A stretch of 64,000 bases of DNA from MPNP01 sp965215545 (GTDB lineage Bacteria > Pseudomonadota > Alphaproteobacteria > Rhodobacterales > Rhodobacteraceae): assembly GCA_965215545.1 (NCBI GenBank), contig OZ244066.1:1054001-1118000 (forward strand). Direction: 5' to 3'. The notes below the pieces were generated by a model that saw nothing but the letters and a program-made list of their open reading frames with translations, did no database searches and was not told the origin of the DNA. Both the position numbers and the translations under genes were made by a program. The stretch's first letter is position 1. The number at the start of each line of letters is the position of its first letter. Shown piece after piece: positions 55,512 through 64,000 of the stretch.

Positions 55512-57937
55512 CAATGGCATTAACTTAATTTTTTGAGGGTATTAACTTAAGCAAGGCCCTGGAAAGGGGGTTGTTCCGGCGGGAATCAGGACGGTTTGGG
55601 CGGTTTCCATTTGCCGATCGGTTGCTGGGAGACCCGATGACAGGACCGGTGGGGGCGATCCGGTTGCATGCAGTCGGCGATGCGGGCGATGGCGGTGCGG
55701 ACGAAGGTGGCACAGCTTGTGGTGACGCTGAGGAGCATCTCTTCGAAACCGTTGTAGACGACAGGGAGTGCGTTCTTCTGGTTGGCGCGAAGACCGCCGC
55801 GTCTGTTTCGGTGGCCGGGTCCGTTGATGAGCGTCTCGCAGTCCTGTGACATCCGCCGTGCGAGGGCGATGAGCGTCATCCCCGCGATGAGTTCCTGCTG
55901 CACACCTCGGAGCCCTTGCGCATGAAAGGCTTCCATGGCGAGGGTCTGTTTGATGGTCTTGTAGAGTTCCTCGATGGACCAGCGCTGATGGTAGAGATCG
56001 GCGAGAGCGGGACCGGGATAGCGTGTGTCATCAAGGAGTGTGGTGAGCAGGACCCAGTCGGAGTCGGGGGCCTTGACCACCCGCACGGTGCGGGGTGCGG
56101 GGTCGACCTTGCGGGGCTTGAGGGTGAGCACGGTCTCGGGACGGGTGCTTTGGAGGATCCGGTCCACCTGGGTGTCCGCCTTGCGGCGGATGCGGAAGAC
56201 GGCGTGGAGGTCCTGATCGACATGATGCGCGAGCAGGGCACGGGAGAAATACCCCCGGTCGTAGACCACGATGTCCTCGGGTTGTAACAGACGGCTGTGA
56301 TGCCGGGCCAGGGCCCGTTCATCGCCACCGGGTGCGAGTGCCACGTCATGGGGGATCTTGTCCTGCAATCGGTACAGACAGCTGACCAGACCCTGCGGAT
56401 AAGCAGCATTGGGGGACGGTCGTTTGAAACCGTCCGGCTGCAGGGTCTTGGGCAGGTTGAACTTGCTGCCATCGACGGCGAACACCCGGTGCCCGTTCCA
56501 GAGCGTTGCGGTGGCTTCGAAGGATTCGAGAACGGCGGCGTGCACGTCCCGGAAGGCCTGCGGGTCGAGCTTGTCGCGGGCCTTGCACATGGCGGCGGCC
56601 GAGACCGGCCTGGCCTGGTACAGCGGGACGTCGTAGGTCTGGCACTGGCGCCAGAGCTGTGACACGGTGATGGCATAGCCCTGCCGGTTGGGCGCGATCA
56701 CCAGGCGATAGACGAAGAGCAGGATCAGCAGGCTGTTGATCGCCCGGCGGCGGGACTGCCATTGGACGTCATAGTCCGCGGCCACGCGGGCGGCGGCGGT
56801 GACGAGCGCCTGCCAGGGCCGGGTGATGGTGTCATCGATCGCCGCGCCGGCCCGGAGATTCTGGCGGGCGGTCGGCGGGGCCGGCGGCATGGGGTCCTTG
56901 CGCAGGATCTTTTGGAAATCAGGGGTCAGTGGCTTCCAGTAGACATCCTTTCGGGACTTGTTCGTCCGGGGCTGGGTGGACCCGATGCGCTGCCAGCCGG
57001 CCGCCTTGTAGGCACTGCCGGAAAAGCGGGCGGTATCGACAAAGGTCTCGATCAGGACCGGGCGGTACTGGTATTTCTGCTCCCAGTCATCGGCCAGCTG
57101 CCGGGCGGCGAGGCCCAGGGCGGTCGAGGCGAGGTTGGGCACCCGCACCCCGTCGAAGATCACGAAGCGGGAATTGACCACCACCCGATGCCGCGTCCTG
57201 TTCTTCTGGGCGTTGCTCCAGCCGATCCGGTCGTCCCGGCAGCGGAGATTGCGGGTGATCGCCTCGAACAACAGGCATCCCAGGATCCGCTGCTGACCAT
57301 CCCGGATGAAGTACTTCATCTGGCCGCCGAACGGATGCTTGTAGCCGAGGTAGTGATGACAGTCGACCGACGCGTTCCAGATCTTTGCCGCCTCGGGACG
57401 CACCACCCGCTGGAGCGTGATCGGCTGAAGATCCGCCAGCACCGCGGTCACCGGCGTCTTCCGGATCGCCAGACGCCGATGCACCGCGTCCAGGCCAGAC
57501 GCCCGTGTCTTCACACGATTGACCGGCAGGGTCAGGACCCCGAGCGCCTCCAGACGCTCGAGGGCGCCGAGACAGGCGCGGAACTTCGGGCGGCCATCGG
57601 GATTGCGCCACTGGAGCGCCTCGGCGACGCGCGTCGCCAGTCGGGTGCGGCTGATCCCGGCATTGCTGGCAAGGATCGACTGGATCTGGTCGATCCGCCG
57701 GGCCGTGAACCGCTTGCCAAAAAACGTCAGCGCCTTGAAGGTCTGGGGGTCAAAGGCCATCACTGCATCTCCAGAAAATCGATCAGGAAAGGGATACAGG
57801 ATCGCTCAAATCGAGTCAAGTCCCGAATGTCATGGACAGGATAAAACTTGAAAATCAATCATAATCAGATTTTTATATCGACATTAGCTGGATAATTCCC
57901 ACACAAGATAAAACCATAATCTAAGTTAATGCCATTG
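55512..57937 (-). mobile_element. IS4-type element encoding a DruA-like fusion transposase
   Basis: 2426 bases with perfect 16-base terminal inverted repeats (CAATGGCATTAACTTA at 55512-55527, complement at 57922-57937). It sits in a run of Gs: ten G before the left end and seven after the right end, the remnant of the target duplication. It splits an older related transposase. Confidence 0.82.
55586..57760 (-). CDS. Fusion transposase: DruA-like DUF4338 N-half and IS4 DDE C-half
   Basis: 724 residues. The N-half, residues about 90-280, carries the DUF4338 (Druantia DruA-like) block: SVDCHHYLGYKHPFGGQMKYFI, GCLLFEAITRNLRCRDDRIGW, VVNSRFVIFDGVRVPNLAS, then DDWEQKYQYRPVLIETFVD. The C-half is an IS4-family DDE transposase: VFAVDGSKFNLPK (first Asp), IVVYDRGYFSRALL (second Asp), and YHQRWSIEELYKTIKQTL (Y-R-E-K signature with the catalytic Glu). 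All catalytic residues are present. ATG 57760 is chosen; a GTG lies one codon upstream. Confidence 0.85.
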   Translation of the reverse strand: MAFDPQTFKALTFFGKRFTARRIDQIQSILASNAGISRTRLATRVAEALQWRNPDGRPKFRACLGALERLEALGVLTLPVNRVKTRASGLDAVHRRLAIRKTPVTAVLADLQPITLQRVVRPEAAKIWNASVDCHHYLGYKHPFGGQMKYFIRDGQQRILGCLLFEAITRNLRCRDDRIGWSNAQKNRTRHRVVVNSRFVIFDGVRVPNLASTALGLAARQLADDWEQKYQYRPVLIETFVDTARFSGSAYKAAGWQRIGSTQPRTNKSRKDVYWKPLTPDFQKILRKDPMPPAPPTARQNLRAGAAIDDTITRPWQALVTAAARVAADYDVQWQSRRRAINSLLILLFVYRLVIAPNRQGYAITVSQLWRQCQTYDVPLYQARPVSAAAMCKARDKLDPQAFRDVHAAVLESFEATATLWNGHRVFAVDGSKFNLPKTLQPDGFKRPSPNAAYPQGLVSCLYRLQDKIPHDVALAPGGDERALARHHSRLLQPEDIVVYDRGYFSRALLAHHVDQDLHAVFRIRRKADTQVDRILQSTRPETVLTLKPRKVDPAPRTVRVVKAPDSDWVLLTTLLDDTRYPGPALADLYHQRWSIEELYKTIKQTLAMEAFHAQGLRGVQQELIAGMTLIALARRMSQDCETLINGPGHRNRRGGLRANQKNALPVVYNGFEEMLLSVTTSCATFVRTAIARIADCMQPDRPHRSCHRVSQQPIGKWKPPKPS

Positions 57938-58050
57938 GGGGGGGTCGGGCCTGTTGATGAGTCTCTCGCAGTCATTGGCCATCAGCCGGACCAAGGCGAT
58001 CAAGGTCGGTCCGGCAAAGAGTTCCTGCCGGAGGACCCGGCCTGCCGCGA
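57938..58050 (-). pseudogene. Upstream fragment of the older DruA/IS4-type transposase
   Basis: The minus strand reads LRQELFAGPTLIALVRLMAN, then DCERLINRPDPP, right up to the IS boundary. It is homologous to QQELIAGMTLIALARRMSQDCETLINGP of the intact transposase. It continues into the fragment at 55302-55511 once the inserted element is removed. Confidence 0.65.
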
Positions 58051-58612
58051 GAGCGAGAACGCTCGCCATCGAGATCGCGTGCGCACCAATCCCGTCTATC
58101 GAGAAAAGGCGAAAGCCCGATGCCTCGACTTGCAGCAGGCCCGCATGCAGGACCCCATGCCGCGAGCGCAGCTGCTGCGCACCTTCGCCCGCCGCTTTGA
58201 AGGCGGTGCTCTGGATGGGGCCTGCTCCATTCTCGAGGGCCTCGATGAGATCCTTACCCTGGGCCGGACTGCGGGGCTGGGCCAGTCACGCGCAAGTACC
58301 ACCGTCATTGCATCGATGCACAATGTCGTGCGGCAGACCTGTCGGACTGGCAAGCGCTGGTACCATGCCAAGATGGAGTTGCGGTGGACGCAAGCGGGCA
58401 GGCTCGAGACAAGAATAGACTTCCGGTGTCGCAGCGCCGACCAGCAGCTTCCTCTCCTCGATGAGGTCCTCGTCTGCCACCGGCAACACCGTCACCTTGA
58501 CTCGGTTGGGTCGGGCCGCAGAGACTCCATAACCGGCGGAACCGCTCTGGTGCGTTTCAACATCAAATGGAATATCCCCTTGCGGAATCCTGGTAAAGCG
58601 GGAGGGGCGGCA
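58051..58612. other. Region of probable transposon debris
   Basis: About 560 bases with open frames on both strands but no motif I can place. A minus-strand stretch (KVTVLPVADEDLIEERKLLV, near 58495-58430) could be a degraded part of the older transposase upstream of its C-terminus. No other feature was recognised. Confidence 0.35.
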
Positions 58613-59407
58613 TCAATCGATTGACTGGTCGCGCAGGCAGGATTCAATGAGGGGGATGTCCGAGGGATTGTTGAGTTCCCAGAAGGTGCGGCCCCGGGTT
58701 GTGACCGGGACACAGGCGATCTCGAAACCGGATTCGAGGTAGCGCAGCTGCTCGAGTCCCTCGGTCAGTTCCAGCTGGCCCGGTTCGTGGCGGCTGTACC
58801 AGTCCAGGGCATCGGGCGTGTAGAGATAGACCCCCACATGGTGGAACACATTGATGGATCGGATGGTGGCGTGCTTGGTGAAGGGAATGATTTCCTTGGA
58901 AAAGTACAGGGCCCGCATGCGGGTGTCGAACACGACGGTCGTGGCCCCTGCCCGGCCGGTCCGGCGGTCGTTGATCAATGATGTGTGGGTATCGGCGTCG
59001 CAGCGAATGACCGGGGTGAGGACTTCGAAATCACCAGGATCCCGGGCGACGCGGATCAGCTCCTCGATGAACCAGGGTGGTGTCAGGGGAGCGTCGCCCT
59101 GCAGGTTGACAATCAGACCATCGGCAATGCCAAGGCGCTTGACCGCTTCGGCACAGCGCTCGGTGCCATTCCGGCAGTCAAGCGAGGTCATGAGCGACTG
59201 ACCGCCAAATCCTGACACCTCGTCGGCCACACGTTCATCATCGGTGGCCACGATGACCCGCGCGATGCCCGCAACCTGATTGGCGGCTTCCCAGCAGCGG
59301 TGGATGAGGGTTTTCCGGGTGCCGTTGACCCCTGCAAGCTGGGCCAGAGCCTTGCCGGGAAAGCGCGTGGAACCATAGCGCATCGGCAGGATGATCGTGA
59401 CTGACAT
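58613..59407 (-). CDS. kdsB: 3-deoxy-manno-octulosonate cytidylyltransferase
   Basis: KdsB activates Kdo as CMP-Kdo for the LPS inner core. The 264-residue protein has the family N-terminus VTIILPMRYGSTRFPGKAL, then VIVATDDERVADEV, CRNGTERCAEA and VNLQGDAPLTPPWFIEEL (NxQGDxP signature). HVGVYLYTPDAL, then LELTEGLEQLRYLE, is also typical. The ATG at 59407 overlaps the cysQ stop by one base (TGATG), so the genes are coupled. It shows the organism makes a Kdo-containing LPS or capsule. Confidence 0.93.
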   Translation of the reverse strand: MSVTIILPMRYGSTRFPGKALAQLAGVNGTRKTLIHRCWEAANQVAGIARVIVATDDERVADEVSGFGGQSLMTSLDCRNGTERCAEAVKRLGIADGLIVNLQGDAPLTPPWFIEELIRVARDPGDFEVLTPVIRCDADTHTSLINDRRTGRAGATTVVFDTRMRALYFSKEIIPFTKHATIRSINVFHHVGVYLYTPDALDWYSRHEPGQLELTEGLEQLRYLESGFEIACVPVTTRGRTFWELNNPSDIPLIESCLRDQSID

Positions 59408-60258
59408 CAGATGGGCGCCATGCCATGGGCCAGGGCGATGAAGCCGGGATTGCGCAACCCCGGCTTGCCACAGGTAAGGGGGGTACCGTCCACGGTCTGC
59501 ACGCAGCCACCGCTGGCAAGCAGAATGGCATGGCCGGCGGCCGTATCCCATTCGTTGGACTCCATCTTGCGTGGGTAGATGTCAGCATGGCCGGCGACAA
59601 GCATGTTGAATTTCAGTGAGGATGAGGCCTTGAGATGGCCGGCCACCGCGTGACCATCGAGCATGGCCAGTTCGATGGCACCCTGTTGGGGGGAGCGGGA
59701 GACGATGGCGCGGGCGGCATCCGGGTTGGCCGGGACCCGGGTCAGCGGGGTGGTGCGGTTGAGGATCAGTTCGGCGAGATTGGGCGTCCTGAGACCATAG
59801 ACCGCACCGGCGGCATCGTTGTGACAGAGGGAGCCGACAGCCGGAGCATAGACCACACCCATGCTGGGCACATTGTCCTCGACATAGGCAATGTTGATCG
59901 TGAATTCGGGTTGGCCGGATGCAAAACCGTTCGTGCCATCGATGGGGTCAACGAGAAAGAAGGTCCCCCCGGCAGGCGGCGTGTGATTGGTTCCCTCTTC
60001 GCTGATGACGGGAATCGCGGGAAACTTGCGGTTCAGACCCTCGGTGATGATCCGGTTCGCCTCGAGATCCGCCGAGGTCACGATGCTGTTGTCAGACTTG
60101 CGGGACTGGGTGAAATCCCCGGTCTGGAAGGCCACAAGGGCCCGATAGCCGGCGATCAGGGTCAGAGACAGCATGGTTTCGTGGAGGTCAGCGTAATTCA
60201 TGAGCATGTCCATGCAGCGGTCGTCGGAGACATAGGGGATTTGCCTGAGGCTGTCCAT
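59407..60258 (-). CDS. cysQ: 3'(2'),5'-bisphosphate nucleotidase (inositol monophosphatase family)
   Basis: 283 residues. VISEEGT, FLVDPIDGTNGFASG (metal-binding DPxDGTxxF) and NEWDTAAGHAILLASGG (WDxAAGxAIL) are the signatures of the CysQ branch. It removes 3'-phosphate from PAP in sulfate assimilation. A second in-frame ATG about 15 codons in (MDMLMNYADLHE) could be the real start. It is coupled to kdsB downstream. Confidence 0.9.
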   Translation of the reverse strand: MDSLRQIPYVSDDRCMDMLMNYADLHETMLSLTLIAGYRALVAFQTGDFTQSRKSDNSIVTSADLEANRIITEGLNRKFPAIPVISEEGTNHTPPAGGTFFLVDPIDGTNGFASGQPEFTINIAYVEDNVPSMGVVYAPAVGSLCHNDAAGAVYGLRTPNLAELILNRTTPLTRVPANPDAARAIVSRSPQQGAIELAMLDGHAVAGHLKASSSLKFNMLVAGHADIYPRKMESNEWDTAAGHAILLASGGCVQTVDGTPLTCGKPGLRNPGFIALAHGMAPI

Positions 60259-60281
60259 GATCGGGGCGCGGGGACCGCATG

Positions 60282-60893
60282 TCAGTCGACGACCCGCAGG
60301 GTCAGGTTGATGCGGCCCCCGTCCGGCAGGAGTGCCGAGCTTTTGTGACGGGTCCGATCAATCCCGTGATAGATCTGCCTCGCCTCGCCACCGAGGATCA
60401 CCACATCACCGGAATGCAGCCAGACCGACCGGGTCGGACCACCCCGGGTCAGGTTGCCGATGCGAAACAGGGCACTGTCACCGAGGGAGAGGGACACCAC
60501 CGGCCAGGACTCATCGGCTTCATCACAGTCACGGTGCAGACCCATGCGACTGTTGGGACCATAGACATTGATCAGGCAGCATTCAGGATCCCGATTGCCC
60601 GGGACCATCCGATGCCAGAGGGCCAGCACGCAAGGCGGAATGGCGGGCCAGGGTGTGCCGTCGGGATGATGGTCGATGTAGCGATAGCCGGCGCGGTCCG
60701 AGAACCAGCCGTAGCATCCGGCCGAGGTCATGCGCACTGACATGGGGTGGCCGAAGCGCGTGATGGGCGAAAACAGCGGTGCCTGGGTGATGATGCGGTC
60801 GATGGCCACCACAAGCGTCTCCTGGGACGGGGCTGCGAGCAGACCGCGATGGATATGCACGCCCCGGATCTGTTCGGTCGGGGCGGGAGTCAT
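60282..60893 (-). CDS. alkB: AlkB-type Fe(II)/2-oxoglutarate-dependent dioxygenase
   Basis: 203 residues, the usual length of AlkB. GLHRDCDE supplies the HxD iron ligands, YHGIDRTR the second His, and GGRINLTLRVVD the C-terminal 2-oxoglutarate-binding Arg (RxNLTxR). SAGCYGWFSDRAGYRYIDHHP is the substrate lid region. It repairs alkylated bases by oxidative demethylation. It precedes cysQ on the same strand (23 bases) and diverges from dnaK. Confidence 0.92.
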   Translation of the reverse strand: MTPAPTEQIRGVHIHRGLLAAPSQETLVVAIDRIITQAPLFSPITRFGHPMSVRMTSAGCYGWFSDRAGYRYIDHHPDGTPWPAIPPCVLALWHRMVPGNRDPECCLINVYGPNSRMGLHRDCDEADESWPVVSLSLGDSALFRIGNLTRGGPTRSVWLHSGDVVILGGEARQIYHGIDRTRHKSSALLPDGGRINLTLRVVD

Positions 60894-60939
60894 GGCGGGC
60901 AGGGGGTCTGGTGGGAGCGTGCCGAGTTCGTGGGCGCAA

Positions 60940-60970
60940 CTTGAAGACGCATCGGGCTGTTCCTATATAT
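60940..60970 (+). promoter_or_regulatory. Heat-shock (sigma-32 type) promoter of dnaK
   Basis: CTTGAA (60940-60945) and CCTATATA (60963-60970), with spacing like the alphaproteobacterial heat-shock consensus (CTTG, then CYTATNT). The position is about 100 bases before the dnaK start. Confidence 0.7.
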
Positions 60971-60981
60971 TGAGCGAATTG

Positions 60982-61018
60982 ATCCCGGCAGCAACGGGAT
61001 CGGGGGGTGTCTCCCCGA
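60982..61018 (+). promoter_or_regulatory. Two adjacent hairpins in the dnaK leader
   Basis: GATCCCG/CGGGATC (60982-60988 with 60996-61002) and CGGGG/CCCCG (61002-61006 with 61014-61018) share one base, so the stems stack or compete. They lie in the untranslated leader downstream of the heat-shock promoter and may affect transcript stability or temperature response. Confidence 0.5.
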
Positions 61019-61076
61019 CACGGCACTGGGAAATGCACACAATTCTTTATTCGACACTTTATTCGGGACGAACATC

Positions 61077-63005
61077 ATGGGCAAAGTGATTGGTATTGAC
61101 CTTGGCACCACGAATTCATGCGTTGCAGTGATGGAAGGGGTGGATCCCAAGGTGATCGAGAACGCCGAGGGCGCGCGAACAACGCCCTCGATCGTCGGCT
61201 ATACCGACAAGGAAACGCTGGTTGGACAGGCCGCCAAACGCCAGGCGGTCAGCAACTCGGAAAACACGGTCTATGCCGTCAAGCGCCTCATCGGACGGCG
61301 CTTTGACGACGAGTACCTGGCCAAGAACAAGGAGACACTGGCCTACTCGATTGTGGATGGGGGCAATGGTGATGCCTGGGTGGCAACCCGGGTCAATGAC
61401 GAAAAGCATTCACCACAGCAGATTTCGGCCCTGATCCTGCAGAAGATGAAGGAAGCCGCCGAAAACTACCTCGGCGAGAAGGTCTCCGATGCCGTGATCA
61501 CGGTCCCGGCGTATTTCAACGATGCGCAGCGCCAGGCCACCAAGGATGCCGGCAAGATCGCCGGACTCGATGTGCTGCGGATCATCAACGAACCGACGGC
61601 GGCAGCCCTCGCTTACGGGCTGGACAAGAAGGCCACGAAGACAATCGCCGTCTATGACCTCGGTGGCGGCACCTTTGACATCACCATCATCGAGATCGAC
61701 GACGGTCTCTTCGAGGTCAAGTCCACCAATGGCGATACGTTCCTCGGCGGTGAGGATTTCGACATGGAGATTGTCCGCTACCTGGCCGACGAGTTCAAGA
61801 AGCAGAATGACATGGACCTGACCAAGGACACCATCGCCCTGCAGCGGCTCAAGGAAGCGGCCGAGAACGCCAAGGTCGAACTGTCGTCGAGCATGGAGAC
61901 GGAGATCAACCTGCCCTTCATCACCATGAGTCCCGACAAACTGCCGCTGCATCTGGTTCTCAAACTGACCCGGGCCAAACTGGAAAGCCTGGTGGGCAAA
62001 CTGATCCGCCGGACGCTCGAGCCCTGCAAGTCGGCCCTGAAGGATGCCGGTCTCAAGGCGGGGGATGTCGATGAGATCGTGCTGGCCGGTGGCATGACGC
62101 GGATGCCCCTGGTGATCAAGGAAGTCAGCGACTTCTTTGGCAGGGAACCCTGCCGGGGGGTCAATCCCGACGAGGTTGTGGCCATGGGTGCCGCCATTCA
62201 GGGCGGTGTGCTCAGCGGTGAGGTTGATGATATTGTCCTGCTTGATGTCACCCCGCTGTCACTGGGCATCGAGACCCTGGGTGGGGTCTTTACCCGGCTG
62301 ATCGATCGCAACACGACCATCCCGACCAAGAAGTCCCAGATCTTTTCGACGGCGGCGGACAACCAGCCCTCGGTCTCCATCCGGGTCTTCCAGGGCGAGC
62401 GCGAACTGGCTGAGGACAACAAACTGCTCGGCGAGTTCATGCTCGGCGACATCATTCCGGCCCCGCGCGGGATGCCACAGATCGAGGTCACATTCGATAT
62501 CGATGCCAACGGCATCACCTCGGTCACAGCCATGGACAAGGCCACGGAAAAGAAAACCTCCATCACGATCCAGTCGGATGGCGGCCTGTCCGAGGATGAC
62601 ATCAACCGGATGGTCACCGAGGCCGAGGAGAATGCCGAGGCCGACCGGCGGCGACGGGAGCTGATCGAAGCCCGGAACAATGCCGAGGCCACGATCCACT
62701 CCACCCGCTCCTCCATCGAGGAGTATGGTGACAAGGTGGATCCATCGACCGTGGAAGCCATCGAACTGGCCATCAGTTCGCTTGAGGACAGCATGAAGGG
62801 CGAGGATGTCGAGAAGATCCGGTCGGGCATGCGCAACCTGACCGATGCCAGCATGAAACTCGGCCAGGCCATGTATGAGAGCCAGCAGGCGGAGGCCGGG
62901 GATGGGGCTGATACGGGTTCGGCCAAGTCCGAGAAGGCGGAGGCCGGGGATGGTGATGAGGTTGTCGATGCGGAGTTCGAGGATGTCGAGGGAGACAGGA
63001 AGTAA
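61077..63005 (+). CDS. dnaK: Molecular chaperone DnaK (Hsp70)
   Basis: 642 residues, the standard length. It starts MGKVIGIDLGTTNSCVAVME. The ATPase signatures are VYDLGGGTFDITI and VLAGGMTRMP, the linker is DDIVLLDVTPLSLGIET, and the substrate domain begins ..RNTTIPTKKSQIFSTA... The C-terminal tail is acidic (DEVVDAEFEDVEGDRK), as expected. It folds and refolds proteins in the cytoplasm together with DnaJ, encoded just downstream. Confidence 0.98.
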   Translation: MGKVIGIDLGTTNSCVAVMEGVDPKVIENAEGARTTPSIVGYTDKETLVGQAAKRQAVSNSENTVYAVKRLIGRRFDDEYLAKNKETLAYSIVDGGNGDAWVATRVNDEKHSPQQISALILQKMKEAAENYLGEKVSDAVITVPAYFNDAQRQATKDAGKIAGLDVLRIINEPTAAALAYGLDKKATKTIAVYDLGGGTFDITIIEIDDGLFEVKSTNGDTFLGGEDFDMEIVRYLADEFKKQNDMDLTKDTIALQRLKEAAENAKVELSSSMETEINLPFITMSPDKLPLHLVLKLTRAKLESLVGKLIRRTLEPCKSALKDAGLKAGDVDEIVLAGGMTRMPLVIKEVSDFFGREPCRGVNPDEVVAMGAAIQGGVLSGEVDDIVLLDVTPLSLGIETLGGVFTRLIDRNTTIPTKKSQIFSTAADNQPSVSIRVFQGERELAEDNKLLGEFMLGDIIPAPRGMPQIEVTFDIDANGITSVTAMDKATEKKTSITIQSDGGLSEDDINRMVTEAEENAEADRRRRELIEARNNAEATIHSTRSSIEEYGDKVDPSTVEAIELAISSLEDSMKGEDVEKIRSGMRNLTDASMKLGQAMYESQQAEAGDGADTGSAKSEKAEAGDGDEVVDAEFEDVEGDRK

Positions 63006-63024
63006 TCCCGCATGATTGGCATGC

Positions 63025-63059
63025 CCGACCGGTGGGCACCGGGACGCACCACCGGTCGG
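63025..63059 (+). promoter_or_regulatory. Hairpin between dnaK and dnaJ
   Basis: A perfect 11-base stem (CCGACCGGTGG at 63025-63035, complement at 63049-63059) with a 13-base loop lies 20 bases after the dnaK stop. No T run follows, so it likely sets the dnaK:dnaJ expression ratio by partial termination or 3'-end protection. Confidence 0.65.
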
Positions 63060-63085
63060 TCGTGAGCACCGGATCCTGAACTGCC

Positions 63086-64000
63086 ATGTCAAAGCGCTGT
63101 TATTATGATGTTCTGGGGGTCGGGCGTGACGCGTCGGACAAGGACATCAAGCACGCCTACCACCGCAAGGCCAAGAAACTCCACCCCGACAGGAATCCCG
63201 ATAACCCCGCCGCCGATGCCGAATTCAAGGCGGTCAACGAGGCCTATGAAACCCTGAAGGACACCGACAAGCGCGAGATGTACAACCGCTTCGGTCACGA
63301 GGGGCCGCAGGCGGCCGGTGGCATGGGAGGGTTTGATTTTTCATCAGGCGGGTTCAGCGACCTGTCCGATCTCTTTGAGGGGCCGTTCAGCGACTTCTTT
63401 GGCCTCGGCCGCAAGGCGCAGGGTGCCACCAATTACAGCTACAGCCTCAACATCAGTCTCGAGGATGCCTACCATGGCATGAAAAAACGTCTCGAGATCC
63501 CCTCGCACAAGGCCTGCGAGGCCTGCAAGGGGCGTGGGACGGACAGGGGGCAGGTGCCCCTTGAATGCGGGACCTGTGGCGGCACCGGTCGGGTCCAGTT
63601 TTCCCGGGGATTTCTCTCGATGCAGTCCCAGTGCCACACCTGTGGCGGGTCGGGCAAGCTGATCCGGAACCCCTGCCGCATATGCGAGGGCAATGGCAGG
63701 GTCAGCGTGACCCAGACCATCGAGGTGGATGTCCCGCCCGGGGTGGATACCGGGGTGACTCTCCGGCTGCCGGGTCGGGGTCCACCTTCGGGTCCCGGGC
63801 GACCCCCCGGCGACATCCACATCAACCTGACGGTTCTTGAACATGAGATCTTCGTCCGCGAGGGGGCCAATCTCTACTGCCAGGTCCCGGTGTCAATGAC
63901 CCGGGCCGCGCTGGGCGGCGAGGAGAACATACCGACGATCGATGGTGGCCAGATCCGGGTCAAGATCCCTGCAGGCAGCCAGACCCACAAGCGGCTGCGC
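63086..64000 (+). CDS. dnaJ: Co-chaperone DnaJ (3' end outside window)
   Basis: 305 codons are visible. The J domain has YYDVLGVGRDASDKDIKHAY and the essential HPD at residues 33-35. A Gly/Phe-rich region follows (GGMGGFDFSSGGF). Four CxxCxGxG zinc motifs are present: CEACKGRG, CGTCGGTG, CHTCGGSG and CRICEGNG. The substrate-binding part is cut at the window edge. DnaJ delivers clients to DnaK and stimulates its ATPase. Confidence 0.96.
   Translation, partial: MSKRCYYDVLGVGRDASDKDIKHAYHRKAKKLHPDRNPDNPAADAEFKAVNEAYETLKDTDKREMYNRFGHEGPQAAGGMGGFDFSSGGFSDLSDLFEGPFSDFFGLGRKAQGATNYSYSLNISLEDAYHGMKKRLEIPSHKACEACKGRGTDRGQVPLECGTCGGTGRVQFSRGFLSMQSQCHTCGGSGKLIRNPCRICEGNGRVSVTQTIEVDVPPGVDTGVTLRLPGRGPPSGPGRPPGDIHINLTVLEHEIFVREGANLYCQVPVSMTRAALGGEENIPTIDGGQIRVKIPAGSQTHKRLR

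Noticed and set aside
56762..57844. 360-codon plus-strand frame
   Set aside because: Antisense of the DruA/IS4 fusion transposase.
1..64000. tRNA, rRNA or riboswitch genes
   Set aside because: No cloverleaf, ribosomal or riboswitch core sequences were recognised by eye; a covariance-model scan was not possible.

Overview
The window reads as the chromosome of a high-GC alphaproteobacterium. The DnaK and DnaJ sequences, a GcrA-like regulator and a deoC/aldehyde dehydrogenase pair all point that way. It encodes parts of a Dot/Icm-type (type IVB) secretion or conjugation apparatus, carries at least six insertion sequences or IS remnants, and holds many frameshifted genes. That mix suggests a host-associated or recently host-restricted genome with active IS expansion. 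Several frameshifts sit in G or C runs, so sequencing error is a competing explanation. No tRNA, rRNA or CRISPR array was seen.

Layout. Positions 1-4693 (minus) hold a Dot/Icm operon: IcmD/DotP, IcmJ/DotN, an unrecognised 429-residue protein, and IcmB/DotO, which is cut by the window edge. Diverging from it (5010-6569) are a GcrA-like zinc protein and a CHC2 primase. A nucleotide-kinase-like gene and galU follow. Positions 8673-12048 hold a broken pair of defence-type genes: a TrlF-like ATPase and a Schlafen/AlbA_2 ATPase. A Y-family DNA polymerase follows on the minus strand. Positions 14081-25356 are an intact metabolic block. deoC plus a double-domain aldehyde dehydrogenase serve deoxyribose-phosphate catabolism. 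An IclR regulator, a five-gene peptide ABC importer and a gamma-glutamyltransferase form a tightly overlapping operon that probably imports and opens gamma-glutamyl peptides.

Positions 25357-34537 are accessory and decayed. They include a secreted Calx-beta pseudogene, a ruined transposase with a DruA-like N-terminus, a family of three small coiled-coil membrane-anchored proteins around a damaged serine resolvase, a DUF3800 gene, and two IS630 copies in tandem. Positions 34538-43450 (minus) hold a 1704-residue Strawberry-notch-type helicase, an unrecognised 438-residue protein and a DotA/TraY-type membrane protein. This looks like a second Dot/Icm-linked cluster.

Positions 44114-49490 hold a membrane/secreted protein pair, an IS5-type element with an IS630 copy directly beside it, a decayed ankyrin-repeat gene, a DUF5131 gene with a truncated TcmP partner, and an IS66 remnant. 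Positions 49803-54859 (minus) are a surface-glycan cluster: a pyruvyltransferase split by an IS630 copy, then GT25, GT10 and another transferase-like gene. Positions 55302-58050 show one DruA/IS4 transposase element inserted into an older relative. The window ends with kdsB, cysQ, alkB and the heat-shock pair dnaK and dnaJ, the latter cut by the window edge.
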